Source: DATKDP01 sp035546335 (GTDB lineage: Bacteria > Acidobacteriota > Thermoanaerobaculia > Gp7-AA8). Taken from it: a DNA stretch of 64,000 nucleotides. Under the pieces are notes generated by a model. That model was not told the DNA's origin, searched no databases, and saw only the letters and a program-made list of their open reading frames with translations. The position numbers were made by a program, and so were the translations under genes. Every line of letters begins with the position of its first letter. Position 1 is the stretch's first letter. Of the stretch, positions 9,029-17,040 are shown in pieces. The stretch lies in NCBI GenBank assembly GCA_035546335.1, contig DATKDP010000016.1, positions 62,001 through 126,000 on the forward strand. Reading direction: 5' to 3'.

Positions 9029-11305
9029 CTATTGTGCAATGAGGTCCGCAACGTCGCCTTCATTGCGGAGAATCTGTTCGATCGTGTCGCCGGAGATGAG
9101 CTTCGGGAAGGCCGTCGACCAGATCCGCCGCATCTCGGCGAGAGTCGTTCGGATCAGCCGGCTATCACCGCGAGAGACCTCGAACATCCCCTCGACGGTT
9201 TCTCCGATGACCCGGGCGATCACGCCGAGCCGGCGCGCGCTCGAAACCATCTCGTCGACCGATTCCGGCGCCGCGCTGATCACCGCTCGCGCCTGCGACT
9301 CGCCGAAAAGGAGCGCGACCGCGTCGAGCGAGTCGGCATGTCCGGCGAGATCGATCCGGCATCCGATGCCTGCCATCGACGACTCGGCGAGCGCGACCGC
9401 GAGCCCGCCATTGGTGAGATCGTGCGCGCTCTCGACGATTCCGCCGCGAGCGAGCTCGAGGAGGAGCTCGATCAGATTCCGCTCGCGGACGAGATCGACT
9501 CGAGGTGGACGCACCTGAGCGCCGGGATCGAGCGCCTGCAGGTACTCCGATCCGCCCATCTCGTCGAACGACTCGCCGAGCAGAACGACGGCGGCACCCG
9601 CACGGAGAAATCGGCTGCCGACGTACGGCCGTTCGCTCTCGATGATACCGACCATGCCGATGGTCGGCGTGGGGACGATCGCGTTTCCTTCCGTCTCGTT
9701 GTAGAACGAGACGTTTCCCGACACGACGGGGGTCGTCAGCGCCTCACACGCCTCGCTGATTCCTCGAACGGCTTCGACGAACTGCCACATGATCTCGGGT
9801 CGCTCGGGTGAGCCGAAGTTGAGACAGTCGGTGATCGCCACCGCTCTTCCGCCGCTGCAGGCGATGTTCCGCGCGGCCTCGGCGACGGCCTGTTTTCCTC
9901 CTTCGAATGGATCGAGAAAACAGTAGACCGGATTGACGTCGGAGGTGATGGCGAGGGCAATCCCCGTCTCTTTGATCCGCACGATCGCGGCGTCCGCCTC
10001 CTCCGGCCCGGCGAGCGTGTTGGTGCGAACGGTTCGATCGTACTGCTCCCAGATCCATCGCTTCGAGCAGAGATTGGGGGATGCCAGGAGGCGGAGAAGC
10101 GTTTCGGTCATGTCCTGATCCTCCGCCGGGCTCCGATCCCACCGATCGGCGAGCCGTTCGATGTAGGCCGGTTTCTCGACTGGCCGCTCGTAGAGGGGAG
10201 CTTCCGTGGAGATCGGCTCGACCGGGATTTCGGCGACGACCTCGCCGCGCCACACGAGTGTGACCATGCCGTCGCCGGTGACCTCGCCGATGACCGCGAC
10301 GTTCAGATCCCACTTTTCGAAGGTGCGGATCACGTTGTCTTCATGGCCACGCCTGGCGACGATCAGCATCCGCTCCTGCGACTCCGAGAGCATGATCTCG
10401 TAGGGGGTCATCTCCGATTCGCGAAGGGGGACGCGATCGAGGTCGAGCCGGACTCCGGTTCCGGCTCGTCCCGCCATCTCGAACGAAGACGACGTCAGCC
10501 CTGCGGCACCCATGTCCTGGATTCCGATGATCGCGTCGCTTTCCATCAGCTCGAGGCAGGCTTCGAGGAGGAGCTTCTCGGTGAAGGGATCTCCTACCTG
10601 AACCGTAGGGCGCTTTTCCTCGGAGGCTTCATCGAACTCGGCGGAAGCCATCGTTGCACCGTGAATCCCGTCTCTTCCTGTCTTCGAGCCGACATAGATG
10701 ACGGGGTTCCCGACACCGGCCGCCTTCCCTCGGAAGATGCGATCGGCGCGGGCGACGCCGAGGGAGAAGACGTTGACGAGAATGTTGCCATTGAAGCTCG
10801 CGTGGAACGAGGTCTCCCCGCCGACCGTCGGGATTCCGATGCAGTTGCCGTAGCCGGAGATGCCGCGGACGACTCCGTCGACGAGGTATCGCATGCGCGG
10901 GGCGTCGAGCTCGCCGAAACGAAGAGAGTCGAGTGAGGCGATCGGGCGGGCGCCCATGGTGAAGATGTCGCGGAGAATGCCGCCGACACCGGTAGCCGCT
11001 CCCTGGTAGGGCTCGATGTACGAGGGGTGGTTGTGCGATTCCATTTTGAAGGCCGCGACCCATCCGCCGCCGATGTCGATGATGCCGGCGTTTTCGCCGG
11101 GTCCCTGAACGACGCGCGGACCCTCCGTCGGAAATCGGCGCAGATGGATGCGGCTCGACTTGTATGAACAGTGCTCCGACCACATCACCGAGAAGATGCC
11201 GAGCTCGGTGTAGCTCGGCTCGCGACCTAGAATTTCCTCGATTCTCGCGTACTCCTCGATCGAGAGGCCATGAGAAGCGATGACTTCGGGAGTGATCGAC
11301 GACAA
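9029..11305 (-). CDS. purL: Phosphoribosylformylglycinamidine synthase, large (small-type PurL) subunit
   Basis: PurL converts FGAR to FGAM with ATP and ammonia. The length, 758 residues, fits the small PurL type that needs separate PurQ and PurS subunits; neither is in this window. Family signatures include 'MWSEHCSYKSSRIHLRRFPT' near the N-terminus, 'VGGETSFHASFNGN', 'GIQDMGAAGLTSSSFEMA' and 'GAAVVLLGESFDEMGGSEY'. The start is a TTG at 11305, which places the protein correctly against the family. A TACAAT box on the same strand (complement of 11342-11347) lies 36 nt upstream. It precedes purF in the same direction, so the two purine genes probably form an operon. Confidence 0.96.
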   Translation of the reverse strand: MSSITPEVIASHGLSIEEYARIEEILGREPSYTELGIFSVMWSEHCSYKSSRIHLRRFPTEGPRVVQGPGENAGIIDIGGGWVAAFKMESHNHPSYIEPYQGAATGVGGILRDIFTMGARPIASLDSLRFGELDAPRMRYLVDGVVRGISGYGNCIGIPTVGGETSFHASFNGNILVNVFSLGVARADRIFRGKAAGVGNPVIYVGSKTGRDGIHGATMASAEFDEASEEKRPTVQVGDPFTEKLLLEACLELMESDAIIGIQDMGAAGLTSSSFEMAGRAGTGVRLDLDRVPLRESEMTPYEIMLSESQERMLIVARRGHEDNVIRTFEKWDLNVAVIGEVTGDGMVTLVWRGEVVAEIPVEPISTEAPLYERPVEKPAYIERLADRWDRSPAEDQDMTETLLRLLASPNLCSKRWIWEQYDRTVRTNTLAGPEEADAAIVRIKETGIALAITSDVNPVYCFLDPFEGGKQAVAEAARNIACSGGRAVAITDCLNFGSPERPEIMWQFVEAVRGISEACEALTTPVVSGNVSFYNETEGNAIVPTPTIGMVGIIESERPYVGSRFLRAGAAVVLLGESFDEMGGSEYLQALDPGAQVRPPRVDLVRERNLIELLLELARGGIVESAHDLTNGGLAVALAESSMAGIGCRIDLAGHADSLDAVALLFGESQARAVISAAPESVDEMVSSARRLGVIARVIGETVEGMFEVSRGDSRLIRTTLAEMRRIWSTAFPKLISGDTIEQILRNEGDVADLIAQ

Positions 11306-11341
11306 CGTTGCGTCCGTTTCCTGTTTCTCGGGCGGGGGCGG

Positions 11342-11347
11342 ATTGTA
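11342..11347 (-). promoter_or_regulatory. Candidate -10 box (TACAAT) of purL
   Basis: The complement reads GATACAAT, 36 nt before the TTG start of purL. I see no convincing -35 hexamer. This is a motif-only call. Confidence 0.4.
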
Positions 11348-11419
11348 TCGTGGAAGCGATCTTCGTGCTACCGATGAGACATCGTCGAGAAGAAGTGATC
11401 GTTGTCCGGCCCCGGCGCT

Positions 11420-12247
11420 TCAGTAGAAGTCGTACGAGGCGATCCGGCCGACCAGTCCCGCGTCGCCTGCGCGATCGAGAAAGGTGCGGACGGCCAGACG
11501 GCCGCGATCGCCGTAATCGACGGTCAGCTCGTTCACGTACATGCCGACGAACCGATCAGCCCTCTCCTTGTCGAGCTTCCGCCCGTACTGCATCGCGTAG
11601 TCGAGGGCCTCGTTCCGGTGACTCAGGGAGTACTCGATCGATTCGCGAAGAACGCGGGAGATCTCGCGCATCAGCTCGTCGCCGAGGGCGCGACGGATCA
11701 CGTTACCCCCGAGCGGTAGAGGAAGGGTGGTGGTCTCTTTCCACCACGCTCCGAGATCGATGATTTTACGAAGGCCGTCGTCGCGGAAGGTGAGCTGTCC
11801 TTCGTGAATGAGCAGGCCGGCGGGAACGCTGCCGTCGGCGACCGCTTCCTGGATCTCATCGAACGGCATGGTGATGGTCTCGACCGACGGTGAGAAGAGT
11901 TTCAAAGCGACGAAGGCGGAGGTGTTGAGCCCGGGGATGGCCACCGTGTAGTCGCTGAGGCGCGACGGATCGATCGGCTCTCTCGAGACCACGAGCGGGC
12001 CGTAGCCGTCGCCGATCGAAGCGCCGCTCGAAAGAATTGCGTAGCGATCCGCGATTTCCGGATAGGCGGCCCACGAGATGGCGGTCACGTCGTAGCACTC
12101 GTCGCGCGCTTCGAGGTTGAGCGACTGAATGTCTTTGAGCGTGTGAACGAATTCGAAATCTCCCGTGTCGATCAGATTCTTCGCGAGGGCGAAGAACATG
12201 AAGGCGTCGTCCGCGTCGGGGGAGTGAGCGAGTGAGATTCGGGTCAT
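11420..12247 (-). CDS. mqnD: 1,4-dihydroxy-6-naphthoate synthase (futalosine pathway)
   Basis: MqnD makes 1,4-dihydroxy-6-naphthoate from cyclic de-hypoxanthine futalosine, the last dedicated step of the alternative menaquinone route. The protein has 275 residues in a periplasmic-binding-protein-like fold with no signal peptide. Diagnostic stretches are 'AHSPDADDAFMFFALAKN' at the N-terminus, 'GDGYGPLVVS', 'IPGLNTSAFVALKLF' and 'GLLIHEGQLTF'. I chose the ATG at 12247; an upstream extension in the same frame would translate heptad repeat DNA. No other mqn gene is in the window. Heptad element B ends 14 nt upstream of this start, so the element lies where the promoter would normally be. Confidence 0.92.
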   Translation of the reverse strand: MTRISLAHSPDADDAFMFFALAKNLIDTGDFEFVHTLKDIQSLNLEARDECYDVTAISWAAYPEIADRYAILSSGASIGDGYGPLVVSREPIDPSRLSDYTVAIPGLNTSAFVALKLFSPSVETITMPFDEIQEAVADGSVPAGLLIHEGQLTFRDDGLRKIIDLGAWWKETTTLPLPLGGNVIRRALGDELMREISRVLRESIEYSLSHRNEALDYAMQYGRKLDKERADRFVGMYVNELTVDYGDRGRLAVRTFLDRAGDAGLVGRIASYDFY

Positions 12248-12260
12248 GGGAGCTTCGATT

Positions 12261-12372
12261 GCAGATGGCAGATAGCAGATAGCAGATAGCGCAACGGTCT
12301 GCAATACCTGCAGGGGCTTTCCATTTAGGTTTCAGGTTTCAGGTTTCAGGTATCTGCTATCTGCTATCTGCT
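12261..12372. repeat. Heptad hairpin element B
   Basis: The left arm (12261-12290) is four units of gcagatg/gcagata type. The right arm (about 12326-12372) has three aggtttc units and then tatctgc/tatctgc/tatctgc, the exact reverse complement of the left words. About 21 bp could pair. The core is only about 35 bp. The right arm runs into plsC and supplies its last codons and its TAG stop at 12357-12359. Confidence 0.85.
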
Positions 12373-13103
12373 TCCTCCGCTTCCATCTGCGCAAACGTCT
12401 CCGTGCCGAACAGCATCGTTCCGATCGTCGTTCTCGTCGCGGCGGCGAGGTTCTTTCGGTCGCGAACCGACATTCCCTCGATCTCGACAGGGGGAGCGAC
12501 GCGGATCGTGACCGGGCCGGGCGTGACCCGCAGGCTTCGCGCCGGAAAAACGTCGAACGTTCCGTCAATCGCCATGGGGAGAATCGGAAGTCCGGACCGG
12601 AGCGCAAGAAGGAAAGCCCCCCGCTGAAAGGGTCGCATCGTTCGCATTCGCGAGCGTCCCTCCTCGGGGAAGATGACGATCGTGTTGCCCTTCCGTATGC
12701 GCTCGGCGGCGAGATCGAACGATTTCACGGCCGTGCTTCTTTTCTTGCGGTCGACGGGGATGAAGCCGGAGGTGGCCAGAGCCCATCCGAAGATCGGAAT
12801 TTTGAAGAGGCTGACCTTGGCCATGAAGCGGATCGGCTGAGGAATGGCGGCCAGAAGGCAGGGGATATCGAGCCAGCTGTAGTGATTTGCGATGATGACG
12901 AACCGCCTGGCGGGATCGATCAGGTCGAGGTTCTCGACGGAAAGCCGGATTCCTGCGGCGCGGACGATGATCCGGGCCCAGCGGCGGATCAACGGGTCGA
13001 CCCATCGTGACCCCGGATGCGCGAGGGTGACCACCATCACCAGCGACGCGACTACGAGGGTATCGAGGATGGCGACGAGCGCGGCGAAGAGCGTCCGAAA
13101 CAC
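12357..13103 (-). CDS. plsC: 1-acyl-sn-glycerol-3-phosphate acyltransferase
   Basis: PlsC acylates lysophosphatidic acid to phosphatidic acid at the inner membrane. The protein has 248 residues. It has an N-terminal hydrophobic anchor ('LFAALVAILDTLVVASLVMVV'), the catalytic H-x4-D block 'NHYSWLDIP', and the substrate motif 'FPEEGRSR'. The start is a GTG at 13103. It has no Shine-Dalgarno motif, but a TAGAAT box lies 7 nt upstream on the coding strand, which suggests a leaderless message. The last residues, 'EADSR', and the stop codon are encoded by heptad repeat units of element B, so the natural C-terminus may have been replaced. It heads a minus-strand run with mqnD and the purine genes. 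Confidence 0.93.
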   Translation of the reverse strand: MFRTLFAALVAILDTLVVASLVMVVTLAHPGSRWVDPLIRRWARIIVRAAGIRLSVENLDLIDPARRFVIIANHYSWLDIPCLLAAIPQPIRFMAKVSLFKIPIFGWALATSGFIPVDRKKRSTAVKSFDLAAERIRKGNTIVIFPEEGRSRMRTMRPFQRGAFLLALRSGLPILPMAIDGTFDVFPARSLRVTPGPVTIRVAPPVEIEGMSVRDRKNLAAATRTTIGTMLFGTETFAQMEAEEADSR

Positions 13104-13110
13104 GCGCCGG

Positions 13111-13116
13111 ATTCTA
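13111..13116 (-). promoter_or_regulatory. Candidate leaderless -10 box (TAGAAT) of plsC
   Basis: TAGAAT on the minus strand ends 7 nt before the GTG start of plsC. No ribosome binding site is present between them. The same geometry recurs at several other genes here. Confidence 0.5.
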
Positions 13117-13155
13117 CAGGAAAGGAGAATGGAAGCCGGGAGGTGGCTGCTTTGT

Positions 13156-13161
13156 TACAAT
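13156..13161 (+). promoter_or_regulatory. Candidate -10 box (TACAAT) of korAB
   Basis: TTACAAT lies 66 nt before the korA start, divergent from the plsC promoter 40 bp away. korA itself has a clear AAGGAG motif near 13216-13221, so this would be an ordinary leadered message. No good -35 hexamer is visible. Confidence 0.4.
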
Positions 13162-13227
13162 TCGAGTCCGCAATGTGCTTCCCACCAGGTTGTGTCCGAG
13201 ACCAGGCGTGGGGTGAAGGAGTGAGAC

Positions 13228-15078
13228 GTGTCCGATACGGCATCCGTTGCTGTCGCTGACCGGGAGGAATCTGCCTCCGGCGCGCCCGTGACCAATGATC
13301 TGACCATTCACGTGGCGACCGTGAACGGGTCGGGATCGCAGTCGTCGAACAGTGTTCTGATGCGATCGATCTTTCAAATGGGCATCCCGGTGAGCGGGAA
13401 GAACATGTTCCCCTCGAACATCGCCGGACTCCCGACGTGGTTCACCATCCGCGCGAACAAGGATGGCTGGATCGCCCGCAAGAAAGAGGTCGACGTTCTC
13501 GTCTGCATGAATGCGGCGACGGCGAAGGAAGACGTGCAGGCACTTCATGAAGGGGCGATCTGCATCTATGACGAGCCCCTCAACTGCAGCATGTACCGCT
13601 CCGATGTCACGTTTTACGCGGTTCCTTTCTCGAAGCTCGCGGGCGAGCTGTCGACCGACAGCCGCCTCAAGAAACTGCTGACCAACATGATCTACGTCGG
13701 TGTCGTCGCCGAGCTGATCGGCATCGAGCGCAGCGAGATCGAGGTGGCGCTCGCCAAGCAGTTCAAAGGAAAGCAGAAGGCGATCGATCTGAATGTGAAG
13801 GCGGTGGACAAAGGGATGGAGTTCTCGCGCGACAATCTTCCGCGTCAGAGCCTCTTCAAAGTCGAGCGGATGGATGGGACGAAAGGGAAGATCATCATCG
13901 ACGGAAACTCGGCGGCAGCAATCGGTGCCATGTTCGGGGGGGTCACCGTCGTGACGTGGTATCCCATTACTCCGTCGTCATCGCTCTGCGAATCGCTGAT
14001 CGACTACCTGAAACGTTTCCGCATCGGCCCCGACGGGAAGGCGACGTATGCCGTCGTCCAGGCGGAGGACGAGATCGCGGCAATCGGCATGGTTCTGGGG
14101 GCCGGATGGGCGGGCGCGCGCTCGATGACCTCGACGTCCGGCCCTGGAGTCTCGCTGATGGCGGAGTTCGTCGGTCTCGGCTATTTCGCGGAGATTCCGG
14201 GCGTGATCTGGGACATCCAGCGCGTCGGTCCTTCGACCGGTCTTCCGACGCGGACGAGTCAGGGCGACATCACCTTCGCCAATTCCCTCTCGCACGGCGA
14301 CACGCGGCACATCGCACTCATCCCGGGCTCGGTCGAGGAGTGCTACGCCTTCGGCGCCGAGGCGCTCGATCTTGCCGAGATCTTCCAGACGCCAATTTTC
14401 GTTCTCTCCGATCTCGACATCGGAATGAACAACTGGATGTCGGAACCGTTTCCTTATCCCGAGACCGACCTGCGACGAGGGAAAGTACTATCCCGGGAGA
14501 GGCTGGAAGAACTGGGGGGGCAGTGGGGACGCTACCGCGACGTCGACGACGACGGAATCCCGTATCGGTCCCTTCCGGGAACCCGGCATCCTGCTGCCGC
14601 CTATTTCACGCGGGGGTCGGGTCACGACGAAAACGCGCGCTACTCCGAGCGTCCGGAGGACTACAAGCAGACCGTCGACCGGCTCGCGAAGAAGTACGAG
14701 ACGGCCCGCCGGCATGTTCCTCGGCCGTCGATCGACCGCGTCGAGGGGGCGAGAATCGGTCTGATCGCTTATGGATCGAGCGACTTCGCGGTTCAGGAGT
14801 CACGCTTTCAGCTGCGGAAGGAAAAGGGAGTGGAAACGAGCTATCTCCGGCTGCGGGCCATTCCGTTCCCGCCCGAGGTCAAGGCGTTCATCGCGGAGCA
14901 CGAGCACGTTTATGTCGTCGAACAGAACCGCGACGGCCAGATGGCCGACCTGATCCGGCTCGAGGTGGGAGAGGATCAGCGAAAGATCCGCAAGGTGCTC
15001 CACTATGACGGGCTGCCGATCCATGCGCGGTTCATCACTGACGCGGTGCTGGTGATGGAGGGAGAGGACAATGGCTGA
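13228..15078 (+). CDS. korA: 2-oxoacid:ferredoxin oxidoreductase, fused gamma-alpha subunit
   Basis: The protein has 616 residues. The N-terminal 190 residues form the gamma domain ('VNGSGSQSSNSVLMRSIFQM', 'SGKNMFPSNIAG', 'VDVLVCMNAATAKEDV'). The rest is the alpha domain that builds the thiamine-diphosphate site with the beta subunit ('GNSAAAIGAMFGGVTVVTWY', 'STSGPGVSLMAEFVGLGYFA', 'GLPTRTSQGD'). This gamma-alpha order is typical of 2-oxoglutarate/2-oxoacid:ferredoxin oxidoreductases, which oxidatively decarboxylate a 2-oxoacid to acyl-CoA and reduce ferredoxin. The exact substrate is not certain from sequence. The start is a GTG with a strong AAGGAG site. It overlaps korB by 8 bp, so the subunits are translationally coupled. 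Confidence 0.93.
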   Translation: MSDTASVAVADREESASGAPVTNDLTIHVATVNGSGSQSSNSVLMRSIFQMGIPVSGKNMFPSNIAGLPTWFTIRANKDGWIARKKEVDVLVCMNAATAKEDVQALHEGAICIYDEPLNCSMYRSDVTFYAVPFSKLAGELSTDSRLKKLLTNMIYVGVVAELIGIERSEIEVALAKQFKGKQKAIDLNVKAVDKGMEFSRDNLPRQSLFKVERMDGTKGKIIIDGNSAAAIGAMFGGVTVVTWYPITPSSSLCESLIDYLKRFRIGPDGKATYAVVQAEDEIAAIGMVLGAGWAGARSMTSTSGPGVSLMAEFVGLGYFAEIPGVIWDIQRVGPSTGLPTRTSQGDITFANSLSHGDTRHIALIPGSVEECYAFGAEALDLAEIFQTPIFVLSDLDIGMNNWMSEPFPYPETDLRRGKVLSRERLEELGGQWGRYRDVDDDGIPYRSLPGTRHPAAAYFTRGSGHDENARYSERPEDYKQTVDRLAKKYETARRHVPRPSIDRVEGARIGLIAYGSSDFAVQESRFQLRKEKGVETSYLRLRAIPFPPEVKAFIAEHEHVYVVEQNRDGQMADLIRLEVGEDQRKIRKVLHYDGLPIHARFITDAVLVMEGEDNG

Positions 15079-16120
15079 GAGCGTTTTGAAAGGCGCAGAG
15101 GTCCCGAAGGAGAACCGGCTCGGACTGAAGGCGACCGATTACTCGGGGGCGAAGTCGACGCTGTGCGCCGGTTGCGGCCACGATGCGATCAGCAATCAGA
15201 TCATCAGAGCGTTCTACGAGATGAGCGTCGATCCCGAGCTGATCGCCAAATTCTCGGGAATCGGCTGTTCGTCGAAGACCCCCGCGTATTTCATTTCGCG
15301 GGCACACGGACTCAATGCTGTCCATGGACGGATGCCTGCCGTCGCCACCGGAGCGATGCTCGCCAATCAGCACCTGGTCTCGATCGGCGTGTCGGGAGAC
15401 GGCGACACGGCGTCGATCGGGCTGGGGCAGTTCATGCACATGGTCCGGCGCGACATTCGCGTGATCTACATCATCGAGAACAACGGGGTGTATGGGCTGA
15501 CCAAGGGGCAATTCTCCGCCACCGCCGATTCCGGCTCGAAGCTCAAGACGGGAGTGGTCAACGATCTCCCGCCGATGGACCTCTGCGCTCTGGCGGTGGA
15601 GCTCGGATGCGGATACGTGGCGCGCGGGTTTGCCGGCGATCCGAAACAGATGGTGAACATTCTGAAAGGGGCTATCGCCCACAACGGCCTCTCCGTCATC
15701 GACGTGATCTCTCCCTGCGTGACGTTCAACAATCACGAGGGATCGACGAAGGGATACCAGTACACGAAGGAGCATCAGGAGCTTCTGCATCAGATCGGGT
15801 TCGTTCCGTCCTACGAGCAGATCGAGATCGATTACGGTCCGGGTGAGATCAAGACGGTCGAAATGCACGACGGGTCGAGGATTCTCCTCAGAAAGCTGGA
15901 GGAGGACTACGACGCGTCCAGCAAGATCAATGCGCTGCAGCGCCTGACCCTGGCCGAAGAGGAGGGGCAGGTGCTCACGGGTCTCGTCTTTCTCAAGCCG
16001 GAGAAGAAGAGCTTCCTCGATCTTCTCCATCTGACCGACGAGCCGCTCGCGACTCTGCCGACGAAAACAGTGCGCCCACCGAAAGAGGCCCTCGACACGA
16101 TCATGCAGGAGCTGATGTAG
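15071..16120 (+). CDS. korB: 2-oxoacid:ferredoxin oxidoreductase, beta subunit
   Basis: The protein has 349 residues and is the thiamine-diphosphate-binding partner of the preceding KorA. 'LCAGCGHDAI' carries Cys32 and Cys35, and 'GIGCSSKTP' adds Cys66; these positions match [4Fe-4S] ligands known in the family, with a further Cys downstream. The ThDP/Mg motif is 'GDGDTASIGLGQF' (109-121) with the partner Asn in 'IENNGVYGLTKGQ'. Together with KorA it gives a complete two-subunit enzyme. It could run oxidatively in a ferredoxin-linked TCA cycle or in the reductive direction; the sequence does not decide. It converges on a small hypothetical gene 15 bp away. Confidence 0.94.
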   Translation: MAESVLKGAEVPKENRLGLKATDYSGAKSTLCAGCGHDAISNQIIRAFYEMSVDPELIAKFSGIGCSSKTPAYFISRAHGLNAVHGRMPAVATGAMLANQHLVSIGVSGDGDTASIGLGQFMHMVRRDIRVIYIIENNGVYGLTKGQFSATADSGSKLKTGVVNDLPPMDLCALAVELGCGYVARGFAGDPKQMVNILKGAIAHNGLSVIDVISPCVTFNNHEGSTKGYQYTKEHQELLHQIGFVPSYEQIEIDYGPGEIKTVEMHDGSRILLRKLEEDYDASSKINALQRLTLAEEEGQVLTGLVFLKPEKKSFLDLLHLTDEPLATLPTKTVRPPKEALDTIMQELM

Positions 16121-16126
16121 GAACGG

Positions 16127-16148
16127 CGAGCACGATCAGTCGTGCTCG
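16127..16148. terminator. Hairpin between convergent korB and small ORF (terminator-like, no U-tract)
   Basis: A perfect 9-bp stem (cgagcacga / tcgtgctcg) with a TCAG loop lies 7 nt after the korB stop. It overlaps the last codons of the small gene on the other strand. Neither side has a run of T, so termination is only suggested by its position. Confidence 0.4.
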
Positions 16149-16372
16149 GCAGGTGTGCCGTCCACGTTCTTCGTGTCGTCCGGCTGGTTGTCAGCGAGCT
16201 CCTCGGTCTGACTCAGCGCGGGCTGCTCCAGCGCCTGCCCGCTGTGCTCCGGGCTTGCGCCTCCGGTGTAACCGAGAGCCTCGTTTCCCGTGATCTCGGT
16301 GATCCGCTGGACGTCCTCTTCGACCGCGCCTTTCGCGTCGGCGCCTTTCCGCTCTGCTTCGCTCTTCGTCAT
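16136..16372 (-). CDS. Small acidic hypothetical protein
   Basis: The protein has 78 residues and I do not recognise it. It is strongly hydrophilic and acidic (many Glu, Asp, Gln, Asn), has no hydrophobic segment and no cysteine, and is probably disordered or a small soluble stress-type protein. The composition is unlike the Arg/Pro-rich shadow frames of this genome, which is the main reason to call it. The ATG at 16372 has GAGG 6 nt upstream. The last codons lie within the hairpin at 16127-16148. A spurious ORF remains possible. Confidence 0.5.
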   Translation of the reverse strand: MTKSEAERKGADAKGAVEEDVQRITEITGNEALGYTGGASPEHSGQALEQPALSQTEELADNQPDDTKNVDGTPAEHD

Positions 16373-16564
16373 GCTCGGCCTCGACTCATCTCCCCACTCT
16401 ATCAGCGGTCGCGGTCGGCTGCCAGCTTGATGATTTGGCTAGGGTTCTTGATCGAGAAATTTGATTGCAGATGAGTCGCATTTTTCAGGCGGCCAATTTC
16501 TGCTCGCCGGCAAAGCGAGGGACCGGGCGAAGCTTGCGGGATTCGGGCGGCGCTGGGGAAACTT

Positions 16565-16830
16565 CCAGTCCCGGAGGGACGGTTGAAAATAGCCCGGGAC
16601 GGAGTCCAGGACGGAGTCCCGGGTTGCGTAACGTGCGGGGACCATCCAGTCCCGTAGGGACGGTTGAAGCAGCCAGTCACCATTTCCGGCGGTGCCATGG
16701 TGTGTGTCCGCAAATCGGCGACATCATCCCGGGCGGTCAACCGTCCCTACGGGACTGATGGTGCCTTCGTGTCGGCGCGCTACCCGGGACTTCGTCCCGG
16801 GCTATTTTCAATCGTCCCTTCGGGACTGGG
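16565..16830. repeat. REP-like nested palindromic block
   Basis: Short palindromes of the form gtcccGNAGggac (16568-16580, 16648-16662) are followed by ggttgaa and a cccggga..tcccggg unit. The same words recur in reverse order at 16738-16755 (ccgtccctacgggac), 16783-16800 (cccgggacttcgtcccgg) and 16812-16827 (cgtcccttcgggactg). The whole block is therefore an imperfect inverted repeat of about 265 bp around a centre near 16700. It resembles bacterial REP/BIME elements. No REP-associated transposase is nearby. The flanks 16373-16564 and 16831-17028 hold no gene. Confidence 0.8.
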
Positions 16831-16900
16831 TTTTGTCCGGCATCTTCAAGCGCACGGCTGCAATGTGCAGCCACAGGTCCGCGCCGTCATCCTCTCCCCC

Positions 16901-16918
16901 CTCTCGCCTCTCGCCTCT
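16901..16918. repeat. Short heptad vestige (ctcgcct units)
   Basis: Two and a half units of ctcgcct lie here without a facing arm. The word is the reverse complement of aggcgag, a main unit of element E at 61.3 kb. It may be a decayed or incipient element, or chance in GC-rich DNA. Confidence 0.35.
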
Positions 16919-17028
16919 TCGCGCCGTTCCCTGGCTCTGGATCACCCCAGGTTCGCTCCCTGATCGCGCAGCCCGAGCCCGGAATTTCAGAACGCGCTAT
17001 ATCTCGTCGGTCTGAGGCGAAGCCTCGT

Positions 17029-17034
17029 TAGAAT
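17029..17034 (+). promoter_or_regulatory. Candidate leaderless -10 box (TAGAAT)
   Basis: TAGAAT ends 6 nt before the GTG start at 17041, and no Shine-Dalgarno motif lies between. This supports the chosen start of the BtuF-like gene. Confidence 0.5.
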
Positions 17035-17040
17035 CAGATC

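Noticed and set aside
16402..16740. A minus-strand frame with repeated FNRPYGTG/FNRPSGTG words
   Set aside because: It is the translation of the REP-like palindromes; such frames are repeat artefacts.
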